Part shown: positions 55,459-63,957 of the stretch, one piece after another
Numbering within the stretch: the stretch's first letter is position 1
Layout of the letters: each line of letters starts with the position of its first letter
Assembly (NCBI RefSeq): GCF_000243335.1
Contig: NZ_JH597773.1
Span: forward strand, 3,680,115 to 3,744,114
Direction of reading: 5' to 3'
Length of the DNA stretch: 64,000 nt
Source: Leptonema illini DSM 21528
GTDB taxonomy: Bacteria; Spirochaetota; Leptospiria; Leptospirales; Leptonemataceae
Position numbers and translations under genes: made by a program
The notes under the pieces: model-generated
Told to the model about the DNA's origin: nothing
What the model saw: the letters and a program-made list of their open reading frames with translations, nothing else
Database searches by the model: none

Positions 55459-55979
55459 AACGTATGTTTCTTGCCCTGCCCGTTCCTGAATCGATTCATG
55501 AAGAGCTCGAACGACTCCGCATCGGGCTTCCGGGCGCGCGGTGGATGCCCGATCTGCATATTACGATTCGCTTTCTTGGCGATATCTCAGAGAAAGATCA
55601 ATCGCTTATCGAAGAGCTACTTGCCGATCTGGAATTCCCTAATATTCACATCAGGCTTGGCATGCCCGGCGTTTTTATTCATCCGCGTCAGATCATACTG
55701 TATTTAAGTGCAGTGCCCGACGACGACATTATCAAGTTGAAGACGACCGTTGATACTCTGCTCCGGCCGACCGGGCTTCGCGTAGAGCGTAAGTTTCACG
55801 CCCACTGCACACTTGCCCGTTTACCCGACAGTCGATCGAGCTTTCTGCAGAATTACGTATTGCAGTTCGAACATTTTCAAACATCTTTGTTCGCAGTAGA
55901 CGATCTCGTTCTGTTTTCGAGCGTCTTACAGAGAACGGGAGCGTTGCATTATCGTGAAGAGTCCTACAGACTTTCCTGA
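55455..55979 (+). CDS. thpR: RNA 2',3'-cyclic phosphodiesterase (2H family)
   Basis: 174 residues starting at GTG in a GTGA overlap. The two HxT motifs are LHITIRFLG (H35, T37) and FHAHCTLAR. ThpR opens 2',3'-cyclic phosphates of RNA and can ligate tRNA halves in vitro; the physiological substrate is unclear. Confidence 0.88.
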   Translation: MKRMFLALPVPESIHEELERLRIGLPGARWMPDLHITIRFLGDISEKDQSLIEELLADLEFPNIHIRLGMPGVFIHPRQIILYLSAVPDDDIIKLKTTVDTLLRPTGLRVERKFHAHCTLARLPDSRSSFLQNYVLQFEHFQTSLFAVDDLVLFSSVLQRTGALHYREESYRLS

Positions 55980-58035
55980 TTCTTACGTCCAATACGGTCA
56001 GATGCCGTTACAGAAGGATTCGGTTCGCATCCTTGTCGTGGATGATGATCCGTCATTTTTGCAGCTCTCTCTGCGCTTGCTTGAGTCCCTCGGATACAGA
56101 GAGGTCGTCAGCGCGCAGACATCCGAAGACGCGCTGGAAGAACTGGCGCGACATCCCTTTGATGTCGTTCTTCTGGATATCGAACTCGGCCAGGGGATCG
56201 ACGGCATTCAGTTCAGTGAAACGATCACCGAGAGCTATGGTACTCCTATCATTTTTCTGACAGCCGGCGCAGAAGAACAGATCGCACCGCGTATCGATCG
56301 CAACTCGACGATGGGCTTGCTTTTCAAGCCGATCAATTCCACCGAGCTTGATATCCTGATCTCTACGACACTGCGAGGAAGGCGGGCCGAGCTGGCGCTC
56401 TCAGGCGAGAAGCACAGCCTCATTGCGCGCATCTTTGATTCGATGGTAGAGGGCGTTTTTATTCTGGATGCACAGCGTCAGTTCGTCTATGCCAACGACT
56501 CGCTTCTGCGTATGCTTGATTATCAGCGATCCGAGCTGGACGGACGCTTTTCGAACATCATCGTCTCGCCGCGCGAAAACGTCCGTCATTATGCCCGAAT
56601 CTGGTCCGCCTTGAAAAGCCGCGGTCGCTGGGAAGGCGCCCTCTCGCTCAGAACGCGTAACGGCAGTGATCGCAACGACTGGGTCAGCCTGACCGCCGTC
56701 AGGCAGGATGGCAGACTGGTTAACGTCGTAGGCCTCGTGCTCGACGCCACGGAGCGAAAACGCCATGAAGAGATGCTGTATTTCATGGCGCATCATGATC
56801 CGTTAACAGGCCTGCCGAATCGCAAGTTCTTTACCGATCAGCTCACGCGCTCACTCGCTCGCGCAAGACGCACCGATCACAGAGTGGCCGTTTTTTTCAT
56901 CGACCTGGACGGTTTCAAAGAGATCAACGATTCGCTCGGGCACGCAGCCGGCGACGACACGCTGAAGATCGTGGCGCGTCGTCTGCGAGAATCTCTGCGA
57001 AAAACGGACGTCATCGGTCGCTACGGAGGCGACGAATTCGTCGTCGTCATCGACGACCTGAAAGATTATGAGAGCTCCCTCAAAATCGCCGATAAGCTTC
57101 TTCTTTCTTTGAATGCCGACATTCAACTGCGTGAGCGTAAGTTTCGCGTCGGCGCCTCCATCGGCATCAGCCTGTATCCTCTTGACGGCGATTCAAGCGA
57201 TCTGTTGATTCAGATGGCCGATGCGGCGATGTATGCGGCGAAGCGTTCCGGCGGATTCGACTATCGTTTCAGTGATACCGCTGTCGAGAAGATAGCCGCC
57301 TCGTGGAGGCGCTACCGCTCTGAATCCGACAGGACGGCGCGCAAGCGTCAGCTGCTCTTTCAGTTGATCCGTACGATCGGCAGCAACCGGATCTTCGCCG
57401 TTCAGCCGGATCTTTTCCCCGGAGAAGTGCCCGGCGGCGAGGATTCCATGCCGTCGGCGGTGCTGGATATGCCGTCGGTCTGGTCAGAGGCATACTGGCG
57501 ATTGCTCGTCTTTTTACGCGAAGAGGCCGACGAGGACTGGCAGACGCTACTACCCGGCATGCGCGTACATCTTCGAACGGCTGCCGCTGCGGTCGGCGGC
57601 GGTGAGGTCCTGCATGAGCTGCTTGATGAATTACACCGTCGCCGCGTACGCGTCATCCTCGAGATGTCGGAGCGTGATCTGGAACGACTGCTCAATCATA
57701 ACGAACCGGCGCTGCAGAGCCTCTTTCGGGAAAACATCGTCTTCTCGATTCGCGAGGCGACCGGCGTCATGATCCGCATCAACGACTATATGCGACTGCC
57801 CGTCGATAGCTTCGTTCTGCCTTCGCTTGACGCCGCTTCAGATTCGGATCAGAAGATGCTTATGTATATGGCGCAAAGCAACGCTCATATTCTCGGTCGG
57901 CGTGTTCTCTTCGATTCCGTAAGCGAGTCGGATTTTCTTCGCACGGTCAGAGGAGGCGGCCAGGATCTTTATCGCGGATCGCTTGCCGGCGATCTTCTCA
58001 GCGCATCGGACGTGGTGCAGTTGCTGAAAAAATAG
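55954..58035 (+). CDS. response regulator-PAS-GGDEF protein with degenerate EAL domain
   Basis: 693 residues from GTG 55954; ATG 56002 is an alternative start. Receiver domain about 25-145 (VRILVVDDDPSFLQ, phosphorylatable D in VVLLDIELGQGIDG). PAS domain about 155-275. GGDEF about 285-450 with catalytic GRYGGDEFVVVI and an intact inhibitory RKTD five residues before. The C-terminal part aligns with EAL domains (VILEMSERDL, QDLYRGSLAGDLLSASD), but the EAL and Mg ligands are missing, so it should be catalytically dead. Predicted to make c-di-GMP when phosphorylated. Confidence 0.85.
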   Translation: MKSPTDFPDSYVQYGQMPLQKDSVRILVVDDDPSFLQLSLRLLESLGYREVVSAQTSEDALEELARHPFDVVLLDIELGQGIDGIQFSETITESYGTPIIFLTAGAEEQIAPRIDRNSTMGLLFKPINSTELDILISTTLRGRRAELALSGEKHSLIARIFDSMVEGVFILDAQRQFVYANDSLLRMLDYQRSELDGRFSNIIVSPRENVRHYARIWSALKSRGRWEGALSLRTRNGSDRNDWVSLTAVRQDGRLVNVVGLVLDATERKRHEEMLYFMAHHDPLTGLPNRKFFTDQLTRSLARARRTDHRVAVFFIDLDGFKEINDSLGHAAGDDTLKIVARRLRESLRKTDVIGRYGGDEFVVVIDDLKDYESSLKIADKLLLSLNADIQLRERKFRVGASIGISLYPLDGDSSDLLIQMADAAMYAAKRSGGFDYRFSDTAVEKIAASWRRYRSESDRTARKRQLLFQLIRTIGSNRIFAVQPDLFPGEVPGGEDSMPSAVLDMPSVWSEAYWRLLVFLREEADEDWQTLLPGMRVHLRTAAAAVGGGEVLHELLDELHRRRVRVILEMSERDLERLLNHNEPALQSLFRENIVFSIREATGVMIRINDYMRLPVDSFVLPSLDAASDSDQKMLMYMAQSNAHILGRRVLFDSVSESDFLRTVRGGGQDLYRGSLAGDLLSASDVVQLLKK

Positions 58036-58107
58036 GTTTACCGGAATAAGGGCCGACGTTTCTTTTGGTACTATGCTGCGGGTGCCGTCCCGCTTGCGTT
58101 TCCAAAG

Positions 58108-59043
58108 ATGCAGATCATACATAACCTCTCTCAGTTTCAGCCGCAGTGGCAGAATGCCGTTCTCACGCTTGGCGTTTTTGACGGCATGCATCTCGGGCAT
58201 CAGGCCCTGATCAAACGCACGCTCGAGAAATCGACAGAGACGAACGCTGCTCGTGTACTTGTCACCTACCATCCACACCCTGACCTTGTTCTCGGGAAAA
58301 GACGCGAAGAGCATGGCACCGAACTCTTTACCTACGAAGAAAAGCTGGGCCTCTTGCAGAGCTTTCACCTCGATGCCGCCGTCTTTCTTGAATTCACAAA
58401 AGAGCTGGCTCAGATGAGCGCAGAAAGTTATCTGCGCGACATCCTCATTGAACGGCTGCGGGCCTCTTCCATCGTCATCGGCTACGATCAATGCTTCGGC
58501 AAGGATCGCCAGGGTGATTTCGCGTTTCTCCAGGGATTGCAGCAGAAGTATGGTTATACGGTTGATCGCATCGATCCGGTCCTGTATGAGGGGGAGGTCG
58601 TTTCCAGTTCGCGCGTTCGGCGTGTTATCCGTACGGGTGATGTGATGCTCGGAAGAGCTCTTCTCGGCCGCCCCTTTTATGTTACGGGCACGGTTGTGCG
58701 CGGCTTCCAGCGCGGTCGTACGATCGGATTCCCGACGGCGAACGTCGATCTTCCGCCGACGAAGGTTCTTCCGTCAAACGGAGTCTATCGCGGCTGGTGC
58801 GAGCGCGGAGGGCAGTTCTACCGGGCGATGATCAACATCGGCTACAATCCGACCTTTCACAATCAGCTGCTTTCCGTCGAGGCGCATCTGCTCGATTTCG
58901 ACGAAGAGATCTATGGCGAGTCTATCCGCGTGCATTTTGCCGACCGTCTGCGCTCCGAGCAGAAGTTCGACGGCGTCGATGCGCTCAAGGCGCAGTTGAA
59001 TAAAGACCGCGATGCTACGCGAGAGCTGCCGGCGCAATTCTGA
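58108..59043 (+). CDS. ribF: bifunctional riboflavin kinase/FMN adenylyltransferase
   Basis: 311 residues. Converts riboflavin to FMN and FAD. The adenylyltransferase domain opens with LTLGVFDGMHLGHQALI (HLGH nucleotide site); VSSSRVRRVI is the class segment. The riboflavin kinase domain follows: FYVTGTVVRGFQRGRTIG, then FPTANVDLPP and YRAMINIGYNPTF. It converges on ilvA with five bases between stops. Confidence 0.95.
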   Translation: MQIIHNLSQFQPQWQNAVLTLGVFDGMHLGHQALIKRTLEKSTETNAARVLVTYHPHPDLVLGKRREEHGTELFTYEEKLGLLQSFHLDAAVFLEFTKELAQMSAESYLRDILIERLRASSIVIGYDQCFGKDRQGDFAFLQGLQQKYGYTVDRIDPVLYEGEVVSSSRVRRVIRTGDVMLGRALLGRPFYVTGTVVRGFQRGRTIGFPTANVDLPPTKVLPSNGVYRGWCERGGQFYRAMINIGYNPTFHNQLLSVEAHLLDFDEEIYGESIRVHFADRLRSEQKFDGVDALKAQLNKDRDATRELPAQF

Positions 59044-59048
59044 GTTTC

Positions 59049-60554
59049 TTATAGAAAGAGCCGGTACGCGGGGTTCTGCGTCTCTTCGATAAAAGAGTAG
59101 TTCAGGTTTTTCAGATACGCATAAAAGGCATCGTCATCGGCCTCGTCGATTTCGAATCCGATCAGAACCCTGCCGAAGTCGCCGCCGTGCATGCGATAAT
59201 GAAAAAGCGATATGTTCCATGATCCGCTCATGGAATTCAGAAGCTGTGCAAGGGCACCCGGTCGTTCGGGAAACTCAAAGCGAAAAAGAAGCTCTCGCGG
59301 GCCGGGCGGACGTCGTCCACCGACCATATGCCGTATATGCGTTTTCGCCAGCTCGTTATCCGTGAGATTCAGGCATGGGAATCCGCCGTCGATCAGGCTC
59401 TGACCGAAGCGATCGGCCTCCGTCGACGAATGAACTGCGATGCCGACGAAGATATGGGCCTGTTCGCCCGACATGAGGCGATAGTTGAATTCCGTGATGT
59501 TCCGATCCCCCACAAAAGAATCGCAGAAGCGCTTCAGCGAGCCCGGCTTCTCGGGAATCGTCACAGCATAGAGGGCCTCTCTGCGTTCGCCCGTCATTGC
59601 GCGCTCGGCGACGAAGCGAAGGCGATCGAAGTTCATGTTCGCTCCGGAGTTGATGGCGATGAGTCGCTGCCGCGAGATGCTGCGGTTATGCACATACTTT
59701 CGCAGGCCGGCGACCGCCAGAGCGCCTGCCGGTTCGACGATGGATCGCGTCTCCTGATAGATGGCCTTGATAGCCGAGGCGATCTCGTCGGTCGATACGG
59801 TGATGAATTCATCTGTATAACGCCGCGCGAGTTCGAATGTACGCAATCCCACTTCTTTGACGGCGACGCCGTCGGCGAAGATGCCGACCGTATCAAGGCG
59901 GATGCGCCTGTCGGCCTCTACGGATCGCTTCATCGCATCGGAATCTTCGGATTGAACGCCGATGATCTTCACCTCGGGAAGAACGGTTTTCAAGAAGAGA
60001 CCGATGCCCGAGATCAATCCGCCGCCGCCGACGGGAACGAAGACGGCGTTCAGGTCGGGCATCTGCCTTAGCAGCTCATGCCCGATCGTTCCCTGACCGG
60101 CGATCACATCGTCGTCATCAAAAGGATGGATGAATACGGCGCCGGACTCTGCGGCAAGCTTCGTCGCATGCTCAGCGGCGTCGGAGTAGCTGTCGCCGAT
60201 CAGGACGACGGTCGCTCCGTAGCTTTTCACGGCGTTGACCTTGATGCCCGGCGTCGTTGCCGGCATGACTACCGTCGCCTGAATGCGCAGCCTCTGAGCC
60301 GAGAGGGCCACACCCTGCGCATGATTGCCGGCTGAGGCGCAAATCACGCCCCGTCGCTTTTCTTCTTCGCTCAGCGATACGATCTTCTGGTAGGCGCCGC
60401 GGATCTTAAACGAAAAGACAGGTTGCAGGTCTTCTCGTTTAAGATAGATGTCGTTATCCAGTTCGCCGCTGAGTCGGACGGCATGATCCAGCGGAGTTTC
60501 GATAGCCGCCTCGTAAACGCGAGAGGTGAGGATTTTGCGGAATATATCTTGCAT
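59049..60554 (-). CDS. ilvA: biosynthetic threonine ammonia-lyase
   Basis: 501 residues. Makes 2-oxobutanoate from threonine, the first committed step to isoleucine. The PLP lysine is in PVFSFKIRGAYQKI; GNHAQGVAL, and PVGGGGLISGI bind the cofactor phosphate. Two ACT-like domains (about 325-501; FEFPERPGALAQLL) indicate isoleucine feedback. This marks the long, regulated form rather than the catabolic TdcB. Confidence 0.95.
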   Translation of the reverse strand: MQDIFRKILTSRVYEAAIETPLDHAVRLSGELDNDIYLKREDLQPVFSFKIRGAYQKIVSLSEEEKRRGVICASAGNHAQGVALSAQRLRIQATVVMPATTPGIKVNAVKSYGATVVLIGDSYSDAAEHATKLAAESGAVFIHPFDDDDVIAGQGTIGHELLRQMPDLNAVFVPVGGGGLISGIGLFLKTVLPEVKIIGVQSEDSDAMKRSVEADRRIRLDTVGIFADGVAVKEVGLRTFELARRYTDEFITVSTDEIASAIKAIYQETRSIVEPAGALAVAGLRKYVHNRSISRQRLIAINSGANMNFDRLRFVAERAMTGERREALYAVTIPEKPGSLKRFCDSFVGDRNITEFNYRLMSGEQAHIFVGIAVHSSTEADRFGQSLIDGGFPCLNLTDNELAKTHIRHMVGGRRPPGPRELLFRFEFPERPGALAQLLNSMSGSWNISLFHYRMHGGDFGRVLIGFEIDEADDDAFYAYLKNLNYSFIEETQNPAYRLFL

Positions 60555-60674
60555 GGTATGGTCGCGTTCCTGTGGGATTGAGAGTCAAACTCAATTCGAC
60601 CCGTATTTGCCTGAGGCCAGTTTCATCGGCATTTTTTGCTTGTCTGTTCGAATTCCTGGATATTGTTACTGCCA

Positions 60675-61157
60675 GTGAAAGGAAATCAAAAGATTATCGA
60701 CGCCCTGAACGGTCTCTTGCCCGGCGAGCTGACCTCGATGGATCAGTATTTTTATTATTCGCGAGTCCTGCATGATCAGGGCATCCAGAAGCTTTATGAG
60801 CGAATCGCCCATGAAATGGACGACGAAAAAGAGCATGCCTCGATGTTGATCGAGCGCATCCTCTTTCTTGGCGGATCTCCCGTTATCGGGAACCGCAAGG
60901 CGCTGAACACAAGCACCGACGTTCGTGAGATGCTCGAACACAGTCTGCGATGCGAACTGGATATCGTGGCTCATCTTCGCGAGGTGATTACGCTCTGCGA
61001 AACGGAGCGCGATTTCGTTACCCGCGAGATTCTGTTAAAGCTGCTCGACGATACGGAGCACGACCACACGCACTGGCTTGAGCAACAGCTCGGCCTGATC
61101 GATCGCATGGGCATTCAGAACTATATCGAATCTCAGTCTATGGGATCGCCCGGTTAA
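60675..61157 (+). CDS. bfr: bacterioferritin homologue lacking the heme methionine
   Basis: 160 residues from GTG 60675, matching the family start KGNQKIIDALNGLL. Ferroxidase ligands by E. coli numbering are present: E18, E51, H54, and E/H of the TEHDHTHW region. The heme-axial Met52 is Lys52 here (HEMDDEKEH), so heme binding in the usual way is unlikely. Stores iron as ferric mineral. No ribosome site is obvious at the GTG. The 3' end overlaps the convergent gene by four bases. Confidence 0.87.
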   Translation: MKGNQKIIDALNGLLPGELTSMDQYFYYSRVLHDQGIQKLYERIAHEMDDEKEHASMLIERILFLGGSPVIGNRKALNTSTDVREMLEHSLRCELDIVAHLREVITLCETERDFVTREILLKLLDDTEHDHTHWLEQQLGLIDRMGIQNYIESQSMGSPG

Positions 61158-62248
61158 CGAAACGGAAGCTCTTCTACTAAAGAAGCGGCTGCCGTCAGTC
61201 CCGGGCTTTCGATACCGAGTAGATGAATAAAGCCCGGACTGCTCTCTTCTATCACAAAATCCGTTATGGCCTCGCCGTTCTTAAATAGCCTCGGTCGCAG
61301 CCCTGCATAGCCGGGAGCCAGATCGTCGGCCGTGAAAATTGGACCGGCGGCCGTTCCGATGATTTCACCAAGCGAATCCGCAAATTCCTCAGCCGTGGCC
61401 GTGATACGATAGTCCTCTTTTGAAGAAGCGGCGATGGCATTGGGTCCGACATAGATCTCTCCGGAAGGATGGATGGTGTAGTGCACTCCGAGCGCCGTGT
61501 CGTTTTTTGCTCCTTTCATCACCGATGCAGGCAGCGGATACACAAGCTTCTCTAACGGATAGCTCTTTCGCAGTCGAAAGTACTCTCCGCGCACGGGGCG
61601 GATCTCATAACCCTGCAATCCGGCACGAAGGGCGATGGAATCGGAGTGCAGCCCGGCGGCGTTGATAAGCATGCTACAGCTCATCGTTTCGGATGCGCCG
61701 GCATTGTCGGCTAACGTCACCTCATGCGGGTCGCCTTCAACGTAACGGCGGCCTTTCAGCAAGACGCCGCCTTCCGTCTCTATGGCATGATGCAGGGCCT
61801 TCAGATACGCGGCGGAGTCGATGACGGCCGTGCCTTTTGAATGCAGGGCTCGGGCCCCCAGTACTCCAGGGAAAAACCGCCCGGGTTCTTGCAGTATTTC
61901 AAGTTCGGCGGCTCCGTTATCGAGGGCCTTCTCGTAAAGCTCGTCGACGGCGTCGGCAGATCCGCTCCGGCCGCACGTGACGAGCTTCCCGCATCGCAGA
62001 AAGGGGATCGGATGCTCTTCGATGAACTGTTCGGTCAGCCGTTTGCCGCGAATGCAATGCTTCGCCTTCAGAGAGCCGGTTTTATAGTAGAGACCGGCAT
62101 GCAGTACGCCCGAGTTGCGACCCGATATGCCGTCCCCTGGAGACGGATCGGCGATGGCGACGGAACGACCGCAACGCAGCGCATGCAGTGCGGCCCAGGA
62201 GCCGACGATGCCGGCTCCGATGACGATAACGTCGAGTTGCGCCATCAA
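61154..62248 (-). CDS. lhgO: L-2-hydroxyglutarate oxidase-like FAD protein
   Basis: 364 residues. The FAD Rossmann motif VIVIGAGIVGSWAALHA opens the protein, and GRNSGVLHAGLYYKTGSLKA and the closing LLGIESPGLTAAASL are the L-2-hydroxyglutarate dehydrogenase (LhgO/L2HGDH) signature. It would oxidise L-2-hydroxyglutarate to 2-oxoglutarate with electrons passing to quinones. It overlaps the cation-efflux gene upstream by ATGA. Confidence 0.85.
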   Translation of the reverse strand: MMAQLDVIVIGAGIVGSWAALHALRCGRSVAIADPSPGDGISGRNSGVLHAGLYYKTGSLKAKHCIRGKRLTEQFIEEHPIPFLRCGKLVTCGRSGSADAVDELYEKALDNGAAELEILQEPGRFFPGVLGARALHSKGTAVIDSAAYLKALHHAIETEGGVLLKGRRYVEGDPHEVTLADNAGASETMSCSMLINAAGLHSDSIALRAGLQGYEIRPVRGEYFRLRKSYPLEKLVYPLPASVMKGAKNDTALGVHYTIHPSGEIYVGPNAIAASSKEDYRITATAEEFADSLGEIIGTAAGPIFTADDLAPGYAGLRPRLFKNGEAITDFVIEESSPGFIHLLGIESPGLTAAASLVEELPFR

Positions 62249-63162
62249 TCCATCGTATCGATCTCGACAAAAGACCAGCGCACGTCGGGTAACGCCGCCT
62301 TGATCGATTTCTCAAGATCGTTGACGGCCTTGACGGCGTCGTTCAGGGCAAGGCCCGGTTTCATCTTTACCTTGCAGGCAAGCATAATATCGGGGCCGAG
62401 CTGCGCCGTGATGATACGCAGCACTTTTTCAATGGAAGCGTTTGCTTCGATCTGTTTGTGAATCGTATGCTCGATTTCAGGATCGGCCGATTCGCCCACA
62501 AGCATCGACTTGATTCGAACGGAGAGGGCGATGGAGATCACGACAAGAAGTACGCCGATAGAAGCCGAACCGAGCGCATCATAAACAGGGTTACCCGTGA
62601 TGGCGGCAAGGGACAGGAAGAATCCGGCGAAAACAAGACCGGCAAGGGCGGCGACGTCTTCGCCGAATACGACGATAAGCTCAGCCTTGCGCGAGTGAAG
62701 CAGCCATTTCAAGAGCGGCGTTTCGCCTCTGATCTTCTTGATCTCGCGCATCGCTCCGAACAGAGAACCGAGTTCGAGCAGAATGGAGAGACCGATGACG
62801 CCGAGGGCGATATGGATGTCTTTCAGCGGCTCGGGCTCATACAGTTTATGAACGCCTTCATAGATCGAGAACATACCGCCCATGCTGAAAAGCAGGATGG
62901 CGACCATAAACGACCAGAAGTATACCGCCTTCCCGTAGCCAAGAGGATGTCGATCATCGGGCGGACGCTGTGATCGCTTCATGCCCATATAGAGCAGAAC
63001 CTGATTCGCGCAATCGGCCGCCGAGTGAATGGACTCGGCAAGCATCGAGCCCGAACCCGTATACAGAGCGGCGGCAAGTTTAGAAAGAGCGATGCCAAGA
63101 TTGGCAAGAAAGGCATAGAGGATGGCTTTAACGGCGCCTTCGTTTCCGTGACCGTGTGACAT
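62245..63162 (-). CDS. cation diffusion facilitator family transporter
   Basis: 305 residues, with about five to six membrane helices and a cytosolic C-terminal domain. SMLAESIHSAADCANQVLLY and VVFGEDVAALAGLVFAGFF carry the acidic and His metal-site residues (SIHSAAD and GEDVAAL), close to the SLC30A9-like branch. DDRHPLGYGKAVYFWSF is typical. Exports Zn, Mn or Fe against protons; the ion is not predictable. First gene of a two-gene unit with lhgO. Confidence 0.88.
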   Translation of the reverse strand: MSHGHGNEGAVKAILYAFLANLGIALSKLAAALYTGSGSMLAESIHSAADCANQVLLYMGMKRSQRPPDDRHPLGYGKAVYFWSFMVAILLFSMGGMFSIYEGVHKLYEPEPLKDIHIALGVIGLSILLELGSLFGAMREIKKIRGETPLLKWLLHSRKAELIVVFGEDVAALAGLVFAGFFLSLAAITGNPVYDALGSASIGVLLVVISIALSVRIKSMLVGESADPEIEHTIHKQIEANASIEKVLRIITAQLGPDIMLACKVKMKPGLALNDAVKAVNDLEKSIKAALPDVRWSFVEIDTMD

Positions 63163-63230
63163 GGAGTCTTTATTCTGTGGAAGCTCTGTAAAGACAATAA
63201 ATTATGGATCCTGCGGAATCGGGAAAATGA

Positions 63231-63259
63231 GGGGGGGGCGTATGACCGTGCTTTTTTTT
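63231..63259. repeat. homopolymer runs G8 and T8
   Basis: Eight G at 63231-63238 and eight T at 63252-63259 lie next to the left repeat of the GxxExxY locus. They are slippage-prone. They may mark the edge of an inserted element. Confidence 0.5.
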
Positions 63260-63292
63260 AACCTCAGAGGTCGCGGAGGACGCAGAGAAAAA
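63260..63292. repeat. left imperfect inverted repeat of the GxxExxY locus
   Basis: AACCTCAGAGGTCGCGGAGG and its continuation ACGCAGAGAAAA. Positions 63260-63280 match the reverse complement of 63768-63788 at 18 of 21 bases. It lies about 40 bases before the GxxExxY reading frame. Confidence 0.6.
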
Positions 63293-63329
63293 TACGAGTC
63301 GTTTGACCGGTGTTGAACCTATACCGGTT

Positions 63330-63749
63330 ATGAGAGTAGAAAAATCCAAAAAGGATGGCATGTGGATTGAGCCTGATCCAGAACTGACCGGTGTCGTTAT
63401 CGCTTCGGCAATAGAGGTGCATCGGTATTTTGGGCCCGGATTGCTTGAGAGTGTGTATGAGTCTGCCCTGTTTCTGGAGTTGCAACAAAGATCAATTCAT
63501 TCGAAAAGACAGGCACCCGTGCCGGCCCTTTACAAGGGGGTCGACCTGGGAACGGGCTTTCGTGCTGATTTGATCGTTGAGAACAGCCTTTTGCTGGAAA
63601 TCAAGACAGTTGACACGATTCATTCAGTACATCTGGCGCAGGCGTTGAGCTATATGAAAGCGTTGCGGTTCAGGCGCGGCCTGATTCTGAATTTCAATGC
63701 GCCACAACTCCGCCTGGGTATCAAACGAGTATCATTGGCTCCTTCATAA
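63330..63749 (+). CDS. GxxExxY protein (PD-(D/E)XK nuclease-like)
   Basis: 139 residues from ATG 63330; TTG 63303 is an alternative. The signature is GPGLLESVYESAL (G-x-x-E-x-x-Y), followed by LYKGVDLGTGFRADLIVENS and LLLEIKTVDTIHSVHLAQ, where D..ExK are the nuclease-like residues, and LNFNAPQLRLGIKRV closes the family. The gene is isolated, lies among imperfect inverted repeats and is followed by 250 bases without a gene. It is possibly mobile; biochemical role unknown. Confidence 0.85.
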   Translation: MRVEKSKKDGMWIEPDPELTGVVIASAIEVHRYFGPGLLESVYESALFLELQQRSIHSKRQAPVPALYKGVDLGTGFRADLIVENSLLLEIKTVDTIHSVHLAQALSYMKALRFRRGLILNFNAPQLRLGIKRVSLAPS

Positions 63750-63767
63750 CCCGGTCTATTAGAGTCT

Positions 63768-63788
63768 TCCTCTGCGACCTGTGTGGTT
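63768..63788. repeat. right imperfect inverted repeat of the GxxExxY locus
   Basis: TCCTCTGCGACCTGTGTGGT(T) is the reverse complement, at 18 of 21 bases, of 63260-63280. It begins 19 bases after the GxxExxY stop codon. Confidence 0.6.
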
Positions 63789-63833
63789 TACACTCTTCTG
63801 GCTTCTTTTAAGCGAAAAAAGAAAAGAAGAAAT

Positions 63834-63957
63834 AACCACGGAGGAAGGCAGAGAGAAGGGTAAGAGTTTTTTACCGCGAAATACACGAAAGGTGCGAAAG
63901 AAATCCAGGGCCCTTGATCCGTTTATCGATCGTATCTTCTCTCCGTGTCTCTGTGGT
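63834..63957. repeat. second set of related inverted repeat units
   Basis: AACCACGGAGGAAGGCAGAG at 63834-63853 resembles the left repeat. TCTTCTCTCCGTGTCTCTGT at 63935-63954 is an approximate reverse complement of it. Between them lies another common intergenic motif, ACCGCGAAATACACGAAAGG. No gene was recognised from 63750 to the window end. Confidence 0.5.
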
